A stretch of 64,000 nucleotides of DNA, taken from Pseudomonadota bacterium (lineage in GTDB: Bacteria > Pseudomonadota > Alphaproteobacteria > Rhizobiales > Xanthobacteraceae). Each line of letters begins with the position of its first letter. Position 1 is the first letter of the stretch. The notes under the pieces are model-generated. The model saw only the letters and a list, made by a program, of their open reading frames with translations. It was not told the DNA's origin and did not search any database. The stretch spans positions 1 through 64,000 of the forward strand of contig JAEXHR010000289.1 in the NCBI GenBank assembly GCA_023449855.1, given 5' to 3'. A program made the position numbers and the translations under genes. Positions 52,117-62,550 of this stretch are shown in pieces.

Positions 52117-52860
52117 ATGATGGCTGCGGCCGATCAAGTAACTGGTATCTCTGCGCGCAATCAAGACATTCTCGACCGGGTTGACTACCGCCTCGCGGAG
52201 ACCGAGGCCGAGAAGGAGGCGATCTATAGCCTCCGCTATCGCGCCTATTTGCATGAAGGCGCCATCGAACCGCGCACCGAGCGTCGGCTTAAAGACCGCT
52301 TCGACGACATGCCGAATTCCTGGACTTTCGGCATCTATATGGATGGCGAACTGGCCAGCTCGCTGCGGATCAGCGTCGGCTCGCCGGACAATCCGGACAC
52401 CCCCGCGGTGGACGCCTTTGGCGACCTGCTGCGTCCGCAGATCGAGGCCGGCAAGACCATCGTCGATCCCAATCGCTTCGTCGCCGATCCGGCTAACCGC
52501 ACCAAGTTTCCTGAACTGCCTTATCTGACGGTCCGCCTCGGTTACGTCGCCTGTGCTTATTTCAATGCGGACATCGGCACGGCCACCGTTCGCGCCGAGC
52601 ATCGCGCCTTCTATCGCCGCGTGTTCCTGCAGACGCCGCTGTGCGAGCCGCGGCCTTATCCCACGCTCGTGAAGCCGCTGTGCCTGATGGCAGCGGATTT
52701 CAGCGTGGTTCGCGAGAAAATCTTCGAGCGCTATCCGTATTTCCGCTCGAGCCAGTTCGAACGCCGGGCCTTGTTCGAGCGTAGGAGCGAGCCGCTCGCA
52801 CCCGAACTGCACACGCCCGAGTTTCAGTTATTGCAGGTCGCGTCGGTGCAGCAGCCGTAA
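52117..52860 (+). CDS. FeeM-like N-acyl amino acid synthase
   Basis: The 247-residue protein matches the FeeM/autoinducer-synthase-like GNAT family. Motifs include RLAETEAEKEAIYSLRYRAYLHEGAI, an SLRISVGS strand and VDPNRFVADPANRTKFPELPYLTVRLGYVACAYF. Such enzymes join an acyl chain from acyl-ACP to an amino acid. There is no regulator or acyl carrier gene beside it. A TTGACA at 52043 suggests its own promoter, and a terminator at 52896 closes the unit. The product is unknown. Confidence 0.8.
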   Translation: MMAAADQVTGISARNQDILDRVDYRLAETEAEKEAIYSLRYRAYLHEGAIEPRTERRLKDRFDDMPNSWTFGIYMDGELASSLRISVGSPDNPDTPAVDAFGDLLRPQIEAGKTIVDPNRFVADPANRTKFPELPYLTVRLGYVACAYFNADIGTATVRAEHRAFYRRVFLQTPLCEPRPYPTLVKPLCLMAADFSVVREKIFERYPYFRSSQFERRALFERRSEPLAPELHTPEFQLLQVASVQQP

Positions 52861-52895
52861 GCCGGGTCTGCAGCAGGTCGACTCAGGATTTCCGA

Positions 52896-52924
52896 ACGGC
52901 CGCACGGATGTCGCGGCCGTTTTT
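52896..52924 (+). terminator. Rho-independent terminator after the FeeM-like gene
   Basis: ACGGCCGC (52896-52903) pairs with GCGGCCGT (52913-52920) over a 9-base loop and runs into TTTT. It is 35 bases after the gene end. Confidence 0.8.
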
Positions 52925-53151
52925 CGTGGATTCCGGCGAAAAATGGGGCGTATGCGCGCCTCGCTTCACCATCGCGCCATATTTCATAAGCATTAACCAT
53001 GCCGTTGTTTTTCGGCGGCCTGTGGCTTTTGATCGGTTTTGGCAACATCCCATCAAGGTTGACGGAACGTTCGCTTAACCAACGCCCTGTAGACCCAAGA
53101 CAGTTGCTTTAGGTGACAGTTGGTTAAAGCGTGAGCGTGGAGGCTCCGGGA

Positions 53152-53649
53152 ATGATTCAGCAGATGCGTATCCTCCAGGGATTGAAACTGGCTGCCGTGC
53201 TGGCTGTGGCGCTGACGATGGGCGCCTGCGCGAACAAGAACGGTCTTGGCGGCGCCGATGGCGCGATGGCCGGTGCTGCTGCCCCGGGCAGCCAGCAGGA
53301 CTTCGTCGTCAATGTCGGCGACCGCGTGTTCTTCGAGAGCGACCAGACCGAACTGTCGCCGCAGGCCATGGCCACCCTCGACAAGCAGGCCCAGTGGCTG
53401 CAGCAATACAACCGCTATTCCTTCACCATCGAAGGCCATGCGGATGAGCGCGGCACCCGTGAATACAACATCGCGCTTGGCGCCCGCCGCGCCCAGTCGG
53501 TGCGCAGCTATCTCGCCTCGCGCGGCATCGAGTCGGGCCGCATGCGCACGATCTCCTACGGCAAGGAACGCCCGGTCGCGGTGTGTAACGACATCTCGTG
53601 CTGGTCGCAGAACCGGCGTGCGGTGACCGTGCTGAACGCCGGCGCGTAA
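53152..53649 (+). CDS. pal: Peptidoglycan-associated lipoprotein Pal
   Basis: Pal is an outer-membrane lipoprotein that binds peptidoglycan and TolA/TolB. From ATG 53152 (165 residues, GGAGG upstream) the signal ends in the lipobox ALTMGAC, with the acylated Cys at about residue 26. The OmpA-like domain contains YSFTIEGHADERGTREYNIALGARRAQSVRSYL. An upstream GTG (53131) is in frame but less likely. Its own terminator at 53672 makes it a single transcript or one end of a longer message. Confidence 0.96.
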   Translation: MIQQMRILQGLKLAAVLAVALTMGACANKNGLGGADGAMAGAAAPGSQQDFVVNVGDRVFFESDQTELSPQAMATLDKQAQWLQQYNRYSFTIEGHADERGTREYNIALGARRAQSVRSYLASRGIESGRMRTISYGKERPVAVCNDISCWSQNRRAVTVLNAGA

Positions 53650-53671
53650 ACCCGATTTTGTGTTAAGGAAG

Positions 53672-53705
53672 CGGCGTCTGCCTGTTGGGGCAGGCGCCGT
53701 TTTTG
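53672..53705 (+). terminator. Rho-independent terminator after pal
   Basis: An 11-base-pair stem including one G-T pair (53672-53682 with 53689-53699) is followed by TTTTT. It lies about 22 bases after the pal stop. Confidence 0.85.
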
Positions 53706-53811
53706 TTTTGAACGTCGTTTTGTCGCTGCCATCAGTCACAATTCCGGCGTAGTGCAGCACTCATCGTCACAAGCGTCCATTTGGCGCTTTCCAGCCATCG
53801 TTCAGGCCAAG

Positions 53812-54864
53812 ATGTCATTCAGATCACAGTCGCTCGCCGGTGCCGCTCTTTTCGCTCTTTTGCTTGTCACGGCGCCGCCGGCCTCGGCGCAGTTCTGGGG
53901 CCAGCAACAACAGCAGCAGCCGCAGACCTACGGCCAGCAGGATGGCGGCGTCGATCCGGAAATGCGGATCGAGCAACTCGAGAACCAGTTGCGCAAGCTG
54001 ACCGGCCAGAACGAGGAGCTGCAATATCGCAACCGCCAGCTCGAGGATCAGCTGCGTCAGTTCCAGGCGGGCGGTGCGCCGCCGGCCGCTGCGGCTCGTC
54101 CGAATGCCGCTGCAGCGCCGGTTCAGCAGCCGGTCCCGCTGCAGGCTCCGCAGGGTGGTTATAATCAGCCACCGGCCGCCCCGCAGCCCGGTTATGGCCA
54201 GCAGCCCTATAACCAGCAGAGCAACGCGGCCCCCGCGCCGATTGCTCAAGACCCGACACCGGCGCCGCGCGCCGGTCGCCGCAACGATGCTTTCGATCCG
54301 AATGCCAATCCCAATGCGCCGGGCGTGCCGCGTGCGCTCGGCGGCGGGCAGCAGCCGATGCAGGCGAATGCCCCGGTCGGCGCCCCCGGCGGACGCGAGG
54401 CAGGCGAACCGCTGCCGCTCGGCCAGCAGGGTGGCGCAGGGCAGGGCGGCGCTCCCGCGCTGACCACGCTGCCGCCGGGCGCAACGCCGAAGGATGAGTT
54501 CGATCTTGGCCTCGGCTACATGCAGCGCCGCGACTATGCGCTGGCCGAAGAGACCATGCGCAATTTCGGCCAGAAATATCCGAACGATCCGATGATCGCG
54601 GATTCGCAATACTGGCTTGGCGAAAGCTACTTCCAGCGCCAGAAATATCGCGAGGCAGCCTCCTCATTTCTGGGTGTGACGAGCAAATACGATACCTCCG
54701 CCAAGGCCCCGGACGCGTTGCTGCGTCTCGGCCAGTCGCTCGCCGCGCTGAAGGAGAAGGAAGCCGCCTGCGCCGCCTTCGGTGAAGTCGCGCGCAAATA
54801 TCCGCGTGCGTCCACCGGCGTGAAACAGGGCGTGGACCGCGAGCAGAAGCGCAACAAGTGCTAG
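53812..54864 (+). CDS. cpoB: Tol-Pal associated protein CpoB (YbgF)
   Basis: CpoB coordinates peptidoglycan synthesis with Tol-Pal action. The 350-residue periplasmic protein (ATG 53812) has a signal peptide (LAGAALFALLLVTAPPASAQ), a coiled-coil (MRIEQLENQLRKLTGQNEELQYRNRQLEDQL) and an unusually long Gln/Pro/Gly-rich linker. The C-terminal tetratricopeptide repeats (EFDLGLGYMQRRDYALAEETMRNF...) follow. An in-frame GTG at 53752 would place residues before the signal peptide and is rejected. Confidence 0.93.
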   Translation: MSFRSQSLAGAALFALLLVTAPPASAQFWGQQQQQQPQTYGQQDGGVDPEMRIEQLENQLRKLTGQNEELQYRNRQLEDQLRQFQAGGAPPAAAARPNAAAAPVQQPVPLQAPQGGYNQPPAAPQPGYGQQPYNQQSNAAPAPIAQDPTPAPRAGRRNDAFDPNANPNAPGVPRALGGGQQPMQANAPVGAPGGREAGEPLPLGQQGGAGQGGAPALTTLPPGATPKDEFDLGLGYMQRRDYALAEETMRNFGQKYPNDPMIADSQYWLGESYFQRQKYREAASSFLGVTSKYDTSAKAPDALLRLGQSLAALKEKEAACAAFGEVARKYPRASTGVKQGVDREQKRNKC

Positions 54865-54914
54865 GCTGAGGGCGTCGGCCCTGCGCCGGTCGAACCCTGA
54901 GCTTTGCAATATCC

Positions 54915-55955
54915 ATGTCTGATCAAGACCATTTGCCGATTTCGGCCGCGCGGGCGAAGCAGCTGTTCGCCCGTTGGGCATCCGCGCCGGCATTGATCCT
55001 GGCCGTATCGGGCGGGCCGGATTCGGTCGCCCTGATGTGGCTCGCGGCGCGCTGGCGGCGCGGTCTGAAGCGCGGTCCGGATCTGACGGTCGTGACCGTC
55101 GATCACGGATTACGCCCGGAAGCAGCTCGCGAGGCACGTGAGGTGAAGCGCCTGGCGATGTCGCTCGAACTGCCGCACCGGACTTTGCGCTGGACCGGAG
55201 ACAAGCCCAAGACCGGGGTTCCCGCCGCGGCCCGCGAGGCGCGCTACGCGCTGCTCGCCAGTGCCGCGCGCAAGGTCGGCACCATCCATGTGATGACGGC
55301 GCATACGCGGGACGATCAGGCCGAGACCGTGCTGATGCGGATGGCCCGCGGCAGCGGCCTTGCCGGGTTGGGCGCCATGAGCGTGGAAAGCGAACGCGAA
55401 GGCATCCGGATCGTTCGCCCGCTATTGGAGGTCTCGAAATCGCAGCTGATCGCGACGCTGGACAAGGCGAAGATCGGCTATGCGGTCGATCCCACCAATG
55501 CGGACCGAAACTTCACCCGGCCGCGTCTGCGCGCCTTGATGTCGGCTCTGGCTGCCGAGGGGATGGATTCGCGCAATCTGCAGCGCCTGGCTGCACGCAT
55601 GGCCCGCGCCGATGCTGCGCTCGAATTGATGGCCGATGGCGCCGGCCGCTTCCTGTCCCTTCGCAATCCCGGCCGCTCGCCGGAGGCGATCGATGCGGCG
55701 GCGTTCATGGGGCTCGCCGAAGAGATCCGGGTCCGCTTACTTGTGCGGATGATCAACGAGGTCGGCCTCGAGGGCCCCGCCGAACTCGGCAAGGCGGAGA
55801 GCCTGTCCCTGGCGATGGAACACGCGATGCAACGGAGCGGAAACGGTATCCTGCTGAAGCAGACCCTCGCCGGCGCGGTGATTTCGCTAACCCGTAACCG
55901 GCTGAAGATCACACCGGCACCGCCCCGTCGCGCCGCAGCGCGTAAAAGGCCTTAA
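54915..55955 (+). CDS. tilS: tRNA(Ile)-lysidine synthetase TilS
   Basis: TilS attaches lysine to C34 of the tRNA that reads AUA, changing its identity from Met to Ile. The 346-residue protein has the PP-loop motif SGGPDS at residues 32-37 (LILAVSGGPDSVALMWL), the TVDHGLRPEA motif and AHTRDDQAETVLMRMARGSGLAGLG. It is essential in most bacteria. The gene lies 50 bases after cpoB, in the expected order before ftsH. Confidence 0.96.
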   Translation: MSDQDHLPISAARAKQLFARWASAPALILAVSGGPDSVALMWLAARWRRGLKRGPDLTVVTVDHGLRPEAAREAREVKRLAMSLELPHRTLRWTGDKPKTGVPAAAREARYALLASAARKVGTIHVMTAHTRDDQAETVLMRMARGSGLAGLGAMSVESEREGIRIVRPLLEVSKSQLIATLDKAKIGYAVDPTNADRNFTRPRLRALMSALAAEGMDSRNLQRLAARMARADAALELMADGAGRFLSLRNPGRSPEAIDAAAFMGLAEEIRVRLLVRMINEVGLEGPAELGKAESLSLAMEHAMQRSGNGILLKQTLAGAVISLTRNRLKITPAPPRRAAARKRP

Positions 55956-56150
55956 CCACCTCCCGAAAAGGGGCGGCCGCCGCCATCATTTCAACCGGAA
56001 ATGCGCCTAGATGCGCTAAATAGTCCGTCCCAGTTCCCTTGGCAGCGGCCCCGGTCGCACTTAAATTGCAACGGACTGACCCAGGGTGATCGCCTTGTGG
56101 CGAATCAAGGGAAGAGAGCCGCGGATTTCAGCGGTGACGAAGGAAGATCG

Positions 56151-58067
<1,917 letters not shown>

Positions 58068-58090
58068 GGCCGTCACAACAGACCATGCGA

Positions 58091-58116
58091 AACGCGGCCG
58101 AAAGGCCGCGTTTTTT
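58091..58116 (+). terminator. Rho-independent terminator after ftsH
   Basis: AACGCGGCC and GGCCGCGTT form a 9-base-pair stem around a GAAA tetraloop, running into TTTTTT. It lies 24 bases after the ftsH stop and marks the boundary to the protease cassette. Confidence 0.9.
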
Positions 58117-58163
58117 GTTTGTGCGAGATTGCGAAAAGCGGGCGTTTATGTAAAGATACAATC

Positions 58164-58169
58164 TATAAT
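58164..58169 (+). promoter_or_regulatory. -10 element of the protease cassette
   Basis: A perfect TATAAT lies in a short AT-rich island after the ftsH terminator. The -35 is not clear. A transcript starting about 6-8 bases downstream (near 58176) would exclude the ATG at 58172 and favour ATG 58202 as the first start. Confidence 0.5.
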
Positions 58170-58201
58170 TGATGGCATCGAAACGGGATGGGGGCGTGCC
58201 A

Positions 58202-58651
58202 ATGGCATTTCTCGGCGATGGTCTGGTCATTCGGCGCAAGGCTGTGGTCCACCTCGACGACGCTGGTGGCGGCGGCGGTGGTGGCGGCACCGGTGACATC
58301 AATCTCAGCAACATTCTCAAACTGGTGCCGGGAGATATTGTCGCCATTTATCTTGCCGGGCAGGGCATCAGCGCCAGCCCCGTCATGAACATGAAATGGC
58401 CGGCGCTGCTGTTCTATCTGTGCCTGATCGTCTGCGTCGCGCTGCGCGTGCTGGTTACGGCGAAGACGGAGCGCGGCATCAACTGGATATTGGTCGTGGT
58501 CACCGCAATCGCCTTTTTTATCTGGGCTCATGCGGTGGCGCCCACCGAAGGCCCGGTGATCGCAGGCTTCTTCGGTTCGGTGGCGGGCTTTGTGGCCATG
58601 CTGTTCGGGGTGCTTGCGCCGGTTCTTGTACCGGCAGAGCCACAGCCATAA
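58202..58651 (+). CDS. Small membrane protein with a glycine-rich loop
   Basis: This 149-residue protein begins MAFLGDGLVIRRKAVVHLDD, has an eight-Gly run, then a short segment (INLSNILKLVPGDIVAIYLAG) and three transmembrane helices (WPALLFYLCLIVCVALRVLV, WILVVVTAIAFFIWAHAVA and VIAGFFGSVAGFVAMLFGVLAPVLV). I do not recognise the family. It is the first gene of a four-gene unit with the proteases and may anchor or gate them. ATG 58202 (GGGGG upstream) is preferred to ATG 58172 on the -10 position. Confidence 0.7.
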   Translation: MAFLGDGLVIRRKAVVHLDDAGGGGGGGGTGDINLSNILKLVPGDIVAIYLAGQGISASPVMNMKWPALLFYLCLIVCVALRVLVTAKTERGINWILVVVTAIAFFIWAHAVAPTEGPVIAGFFGSVAGFVAMLFGVLAPVLVPAEPQP

Positions 58652-58654
58652 GGC

Positions 58655-59746
58655 ATGCATGCCGTGCCCGTTGCGAAAGATGCCACAAGCGATCTGGACC
58701 CGCTGGCGGACCTGACGTCGCAACTGATCGACCAATGGGACCGCATGTCCGGCCAGCAGGACGCGTCAGGCGGCGAGATGGAGATGGCGCAATTCGAAGG
58801 ATTGCCCTTGCCGCGGCGGCCGCGCGGCGGGCTTGCCATCGGCAGGTCGCGCGACGAGCGGACAGGCAAGCAGCGGCTCGAAATGCGCGTCACGGCGCAG
58901 GCGGGTCCAAACTATCGCGCGGCGGAAAAGCTCGCGGCAACAGCCCGGACCCAGGGCGTCGAGGTAATCCTCGAAGTCATCAAAAACGCGATTATCGGCC
59001 GTGCGCCGCCGCCGGCAACGATCGCCGGGCGCCGCGAGCCGCTTCATATCGGTGCGTCGATCGCCAATCGCGAATCTCTTGCCGGCACGCTGGGCGCTTT
59101 CGTCAAATTGCCGGATGGTGAGGAAGGTATGCTGTCCTGCAGCCATGTGCTCGCGCGCACCGGCAGGAAATGGGGCAAGGTCGGCGATCCCATTCACCAG
59201 CCGGGAGCGCCGGAAGAGAAGCTCGTCACTGCCAAATCGCAGATCGGTACATTGAGCGACTGCTTCGCGCCCTTCATCGATAGCCAGACCAATAATCTGG
59301 ATGCGGCGGTTGCACGCATGGATCGGCGGGGTCATCATGAGGGCAATGTCATACCCACGCATGACTGTGTGCCGCTTGCATTGCGTGGCAAGCGGATCGG
59401 CAAACCTCTCGATGACGTCGAGAACGCGACAGGTATCCGCGTCTGCAAGGTCGGGCGCAGCACCGGCTATACCGAGGCGCAGTTGAGCGCGACCAGTTTC
59501 CAGAACATGCGTGTGGAACTCGGGCGAACGAAAGTTTTTACATTCTCGGATATCTACGAAGTGTTGTGGGACGACGGGCAGGATTTCGCTGCTGCGGGCG
59601 ATTCCGGCTCCCTCGTCATGGCGTGCGACGGGCTGCTGCCGCTCGGCCTGCACTTCGCTTCAATGGAGGGCGTTGCTGGCAAACGTGTCAGCTACGTGAT
59701 ACCCTGGCAACGGATCGCAGCGACTTTTGACCTGCAACCGCTATGA
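58655..59746 (+). CDS. Trypsin-like serine protease with N-terminal accessory domain
   Basis: The 363-residue protein has no signal peptide. An N-terminal domain (about 55-115, LAIGRSRDERTGKQRLEMRVT ... VEVILEVIKNAI) precedes a chymotrypsin-like protease domain. The triad is visible as His164 in SCSHVLA, Asp216 in NNLDAAVARM and Ser317 in AAGDSGSLV. The absence of an export signal suggests action in the cytoplasm. It lies three bases after the membrane protein gene and overlaps the next by four bases. The target is unknown. Confidence 0.8.
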   Translation: MHAVPVAKDATSDLDPLADLTSQLIDQWDRMSGQQDASGGEMEMAQFEGLPLPRRPRGGLAIGRSRDERTGKQRLEMRVTAQAGPNYRAAEKLAATARTQGVEVILEVIKNAIIGRAPPPATIAGRREPLHIGASIANRESLAGTLGAFVKLPDGEEGMLSCSHVLARTGRKWGKVGDPIHQPGAPEEKLVTAKSQIGTLSDCFAPFIDSQTNNLDAAVARMDRRGHHEGNVIPTHDCVPLALRGKRIGKPLDDVENATGIRVCKVGRSTGYTEAQLSATSFQNMRVELGRTKVFTFSDIYEVLWDDGQDFAAAGDSGSLVMACDGLLPLGLHFASMEGVAGKRVSYVIPWQRIAATFDLQPL

Positions 59747-59997
59747 TGGATCGCTTGATGCCGACGTCACCCAGGAAGGCACAGGAGGCGCTCAAGCAGG
59801 CGCTCGAGAGCCTGTTCGGGCCCAAGCTGAAAGGCGTCAACGGGTTTGGCGCGGGCCTCGATCATGTGACGCGCGAACTCTCCCTGCAGGTCAATGTGGA
59901 TAGCGCGGCATCGCAGCGCCGTGCTGCGTCCTTGCCGAAGAAAATCGAAGGCCTGCCGGTCAGGGTGACGCGGCTCGGTCCGGCACGGATGGACTGA
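59743..59997 (+). CDS. Stand-alone accessory (prodomain-like) domain protein
   Basis: This 84-residue protein (MMDRLMPTSPRKAQEALKQAL ... GVNGFGAGLDHVTRELSLQV ... LPKKIEGLPVRVTRLGPARM) resembles the small domain that often precedes trypsin-like protease domains (GxGxG...LxLxVxVxxK...LPxxIxGxPVxVxxxG). Here it is encoded separately, between a complete protease and a pseudoprotease that lacks such a domain. It may serve as chaperone or inhibitor, or pair with the pseudoprotease. The start overlaps the protease stop. Confidence 0.65.
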   Translation: MMDRLMPTSPRKAQEALKQALESLFGPKLKGVNGFGAGLDHVTRELSLQVNVDSAASQRRAASLPKKIEGLPVRVTRLGPARMD

Positions 59998-60009
59998 GGG
60001 GATCGCGAG

Positions 60010-60843
60010 ATGAAGGCATCGTCTCGCTCGTCCGCAAATCGCTCGTCCGCAAATCGTTCGTCCACAAATCGTTCGTCCGGTAGTCACTCTTCTTCAAGTC
60101 ACGCGCCCGCAGGCCGCTCATCGTCGGGGCAGATACGTACGGTGCCCACTCCCTTTGCTGCCCTGCATCGTCCGCTCATCCTTGGCGCCTCGATCGGCCA
60201 TCCAAGCGGCATGGTCGGCAGCATTGGCCCCTTCGTGCGGCTGGCCGATGGACGCACCGGCTTCATGGCGGGGTCCTATGTGTTGGCGCCGGCCGGCAGC
60301 AGTATCGGCGACTGGATTCATCAGCCTGGGCCCTATGATGCCACTGTGCTCACCGGTGCCACGCGCATCGGCCGGCTTGCCGGCATCGCGCCGCCGCTGA
60401 AAGAAGGCCTGTCCTACACCGCCGCGGCTGTTGTTGCGCTCGATGTTTCGGCCGAGGGAAATGTCATTCCGGAATTGGCGAAGCCAGGTGCGGAAGCGGG
60501 ACGCAGCATCGCAGGCGTGTCCGACGCGCATCTCGGCGACGAAGTGGCTTTTGTCGGCTGTACCAGCGGCTATTCGATCGGCCGGGTGAGTGTGGTCGCG
60601 CTGCAGTTGCCGGTTGGCGGTTTCACTTTCGCTGATGTCATCGAGATCGAGGCCGAAGACGGCCATTTCAGCGCGCCCGGCGATGGCGGTGCGCTGCTGT
60701 TCCGTTGCAGCGATATGATGGCGGTCGGCCTGTTATTCGCCCGTACGAAGCGAGCAGATGGCAGGTCGATATCGTATGCGATGCCGTTGCAGCCCTCGCT
60801 GGCCGCGCTCGGTGTGTCCTTGAAGCTCGGCGACGGCGCTTGA
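60010..60843 (+). CDS. Trypsin-fold pseudoprotease
   Basis: The 277-residue protein aligns over its length with the protease encoded at 58655 (shared blocks: LGASI, GDxIHQPG, EGNVIP, G.xSGY.xxxxSV, FxFxDxxEI, PGDxG). All three catalytic residues are replaced: His164 by Tyr90, Asp216 by Ala138 and Ser317 by Gly226. It should bind instead of cut. The N-terminus is a Ser-rich, probably disordered repeat tract (about 4-40). It starts 12 bases after the small domain gene. Binding partners are unknown. Confidence 0.75.
   Translation: MKASSRSSANRSSANRSSTNRSSGSHSSSSHAPAGRSSSGQIRTVPTPFAALHRPLILGASIGHPSGMVGSIGPFVRLADGRTGFMAGSYVLAPAGSSIGDWIHQPGPYDATVLTGATRIGRLAGIAPPLKEGLSYTAAAVVALDVSAEGNVIPELAKPGAEAGRSIAGVSDAHLGDEVAFVGCTSGYSIGRVSVVALQLPVGGFTFADVIEIEAEDGHFSAPGDGGALLFRCSDMMAVGLLFARTKRADGRSISYAMPLQPSLAALGVSLKLGDGA
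60025..60084 (+). repeat. 15-base tandem repeats in the pseudoprotease gene
   Basis: Four consecutive 15-base units (60025-60084) encode Arg-Ser-Ser-x-Asn-type repeats. The first two are identical, the third differs at two positions and the fourth is more diverged. Length change by slippage would keep the reading frame and vary the disordered N-terminal tail. Confidence 0.8.
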
Positions 60844-60917
60844 ACATTCCTGCTTAAGCGTTCCTCAAGGGTTCGGAAGGCACTGTGCCGCACGCGCTTC
60901 CGCGCCGCGGAGACAGC

Positions 60918-62174
60918 ATGTTCGCGCCTCATCCGACATCGTTACCCGCTGCCGAGACTAATCGTCCCGTTCCCTCCGCTGCAGTGGTCGTGTGCGCGGT
61001 GCTGGCGATCCTGCAGATCGCCTTCTTCCCGCTCTATTACGGGCGCGGTTGGATCTATGAAGGCGGCGGTCTGGGATCGCCCACCGATTTCATCAATGTC
61101 TGGTCCGCCGGACGTCTGGTGCTCGATGGCCATCCGGCCTGGGCCTATGACTGGGACATTCAGAAGAAGATCCAGATCGCCGTGCTCGGTCAGGACTATC
61201 CCGGCAATTTCGCCTGGCACTATCCGCCGCCGTTCCTGTTCGTCGCCGCGCTGCTCGCGAAACTGCCTTATGCAATGGCTTTCATCGGATGGGCCTGTAT
61301 CAGCGCGGTGCCTTATCTCATCGTGATGCGCGCGATCGTCGGTCGTCCGTTCGGGCTGCTGCTCGCGCTCGCATTCCCCGTCGTGTTCACCAATGTGCTG
61401 GTCGGGCAGAACGGCTTTCTCACCGCGGCGCTGATCGGCGGCCTGCTGGTGCTGCTGCCGACGCGGCCGATCCTGGCTGGGGTCTGCCTCGGTCTACTCA
61501 GCTACAAGCCGCAATATGGCGTGCTGTTTCCGCTCGTGCTGATCGCTGCTGCGCAGTGGCGGGCATTCGTGAGCGCCGGCGTCACCACCGTCGCGCTCGC
61601 TCTGGTGTCGTGGCTCACCTTCGGCACCGCGAGCTGGCAGGCCTTCTTCAAATGGATGCCGATGTTTTCGCAGGCTTTCCTCGTGGAGGGACGCGCGCCA
61701 TGGGGCAAGATGCAGAGCCTGTTCGCGCTGGTGCGCTATTTCGACGGCAGCGAAACGCTGGCCTGGACGCTGCACTGGATGCTCGTCGCTGCCATCGCAG
61801 TGTCGCTGATCTGGCTCTGGCGCAGGACTGCGCGCTACGAATGGAAGGCGGCAGCCTTGGCCGTCGGAGCAGTGCTCGCGACGCCTTATCTGTTCCTCTA
61901 CGACGTGATGGTGCTCGTCATCGCCATCGCCTTCATCGTCCGCGTTGGACTGTCGGAAGGATTTCTCCGTCACGAGCTGCCAGCACTCGGCCTCGCGGTT
62001 GTGATGATCATGGGTTACCAGCTACTCGGTGCAGCGCCGACCGGATTTGCGGCGACGCTCCTCGTAGCGGCATTGATCGTTATTCGCGTTCGCGCTGTCT
62101 CTCGCGGCGCTGCCGCAGCCGCCCGGGTGGTGCCGGAGCCTGTAGTTGTCCACGGTACCAACAGCCCCGCCTGA
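60918..62174 (+). CDS. DUF2029/GT87-family membrane glycosyltransferase
   Basis: The 418-residue protein has about ten to eleven transmembrane helices and the GT87 start (GGGLGSPTDFINVWSAGRLVLDGHPAWAYD), followed by YPPPFLFVAALLAKLPYAMAF and QNGFLTAALIGGLLVLLPTRP. GT87 enzymes use polyprenyl-phosphate sugar donors to modify lipids or glycans outside the cytoplasm. The Asp in SPTDF is the likely catalytic base. I chose ATG 60918; an ATG-less upstream extension is unlikely. It has no clear link to its neighbours. Confidence 0.87.
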   Translation: MFAPHPTSLPAAETNRPVPSAAVVVCAVLAILQIAFFPLYYGRGWIYEGGGLGSPTDFINVWSAGRLVLDGHPAWAYDWDIQKKIQIAVLGQDYPGNFAWHYPPPFLFVAALLAKLPYAMAFIGWACISAVPYLIVMRAIVGRPFGLLLALAFPVVFTNVLVGQNGFLTAALIGGLLVLLPTRPILAGVCLGLLSYKPQYGVLFPLVLIAAAQWRAFVSAGVTTVALALVSWLTFGTASWQAFFKWMPMFSQAFLVEGRAPWGKMQSLFALVRYFDGSETLAWTLHWMLVAAIAVSLIWLWRRTARYEWKAAALAVGAVLATPYLFLYDVMVLVIAIAFIVRVGLSEGFLRHELPALGLAVVMIMGYQLLGAAPTGFAATLLVAALIVIRVRAVSRGAAAAARVVPEPVVVHGTNSPA

Positions 62175-62251
62175 TTTCCCCGCAGGGAGCCGCATTGGCC
62201 GCTTGACACTTTGTCGCGAATATCACCACATATAGGCGTCACGGTCCGCCC

Positions 62252-62423
62252 TGTCGCAAGACTTGGTGGCTAAGAGGGAAGCCGGTGCGCTCCAAATGGA
62301 GCAAGGCCGGCGCTGCCCCCGCAACTGTAAGCAGAGAGTTCGTTTCGACCACGTCACTGGGGCCATGGCTCCGGGAAGACCGAAACGAGCCGCGACCTGC
62401 GAGCCAGGAGACCTGCCGCGACA
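62252..62423 (+). promoter_or_regulatory. Cobalamin (B12) riboswitch
   Basis: The conserved elements of the AdoCbl riboswitch occur in order: GGTGGCTAAGAGGGAAGCCGGTG (from 62265), the B12 box GCTGCCCCCGCAACTGTAA (from 62312) and GAGCCAGGAGACCTGCC (from 62401). TGTCGC at 62252-62257 pairs with GCGACA at 62418-62423 as helix P1. It lies in the leader of the nrdA-like gene about 130 bases before the start, where it should repress expression when B12 is abundant. Confidence 0.95.
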
Positions 62424-62550
62424 CCAGAAACGTCCATGGGCGGGGTGTCCCAACGGTCGCTTGCAGGCTTTGCCGCGCGTCCGCCCGGCATGATGCACGC
62501 ACCTTCGGCCCCAGCCCCCACAGCTAGATGCATCTCACGGGGTCCTGCCG

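Noticed and set aside
60025..60084. Regular short repeats that could suggest a CRISPR
   Set aside because: Units are contiguous without spacers and in frame in a coding sequence.
62223..62527. Several short open frames on both strands around the B12 leader
   Set aside because: The region is fully explained by the riboswitch and its expression platform.
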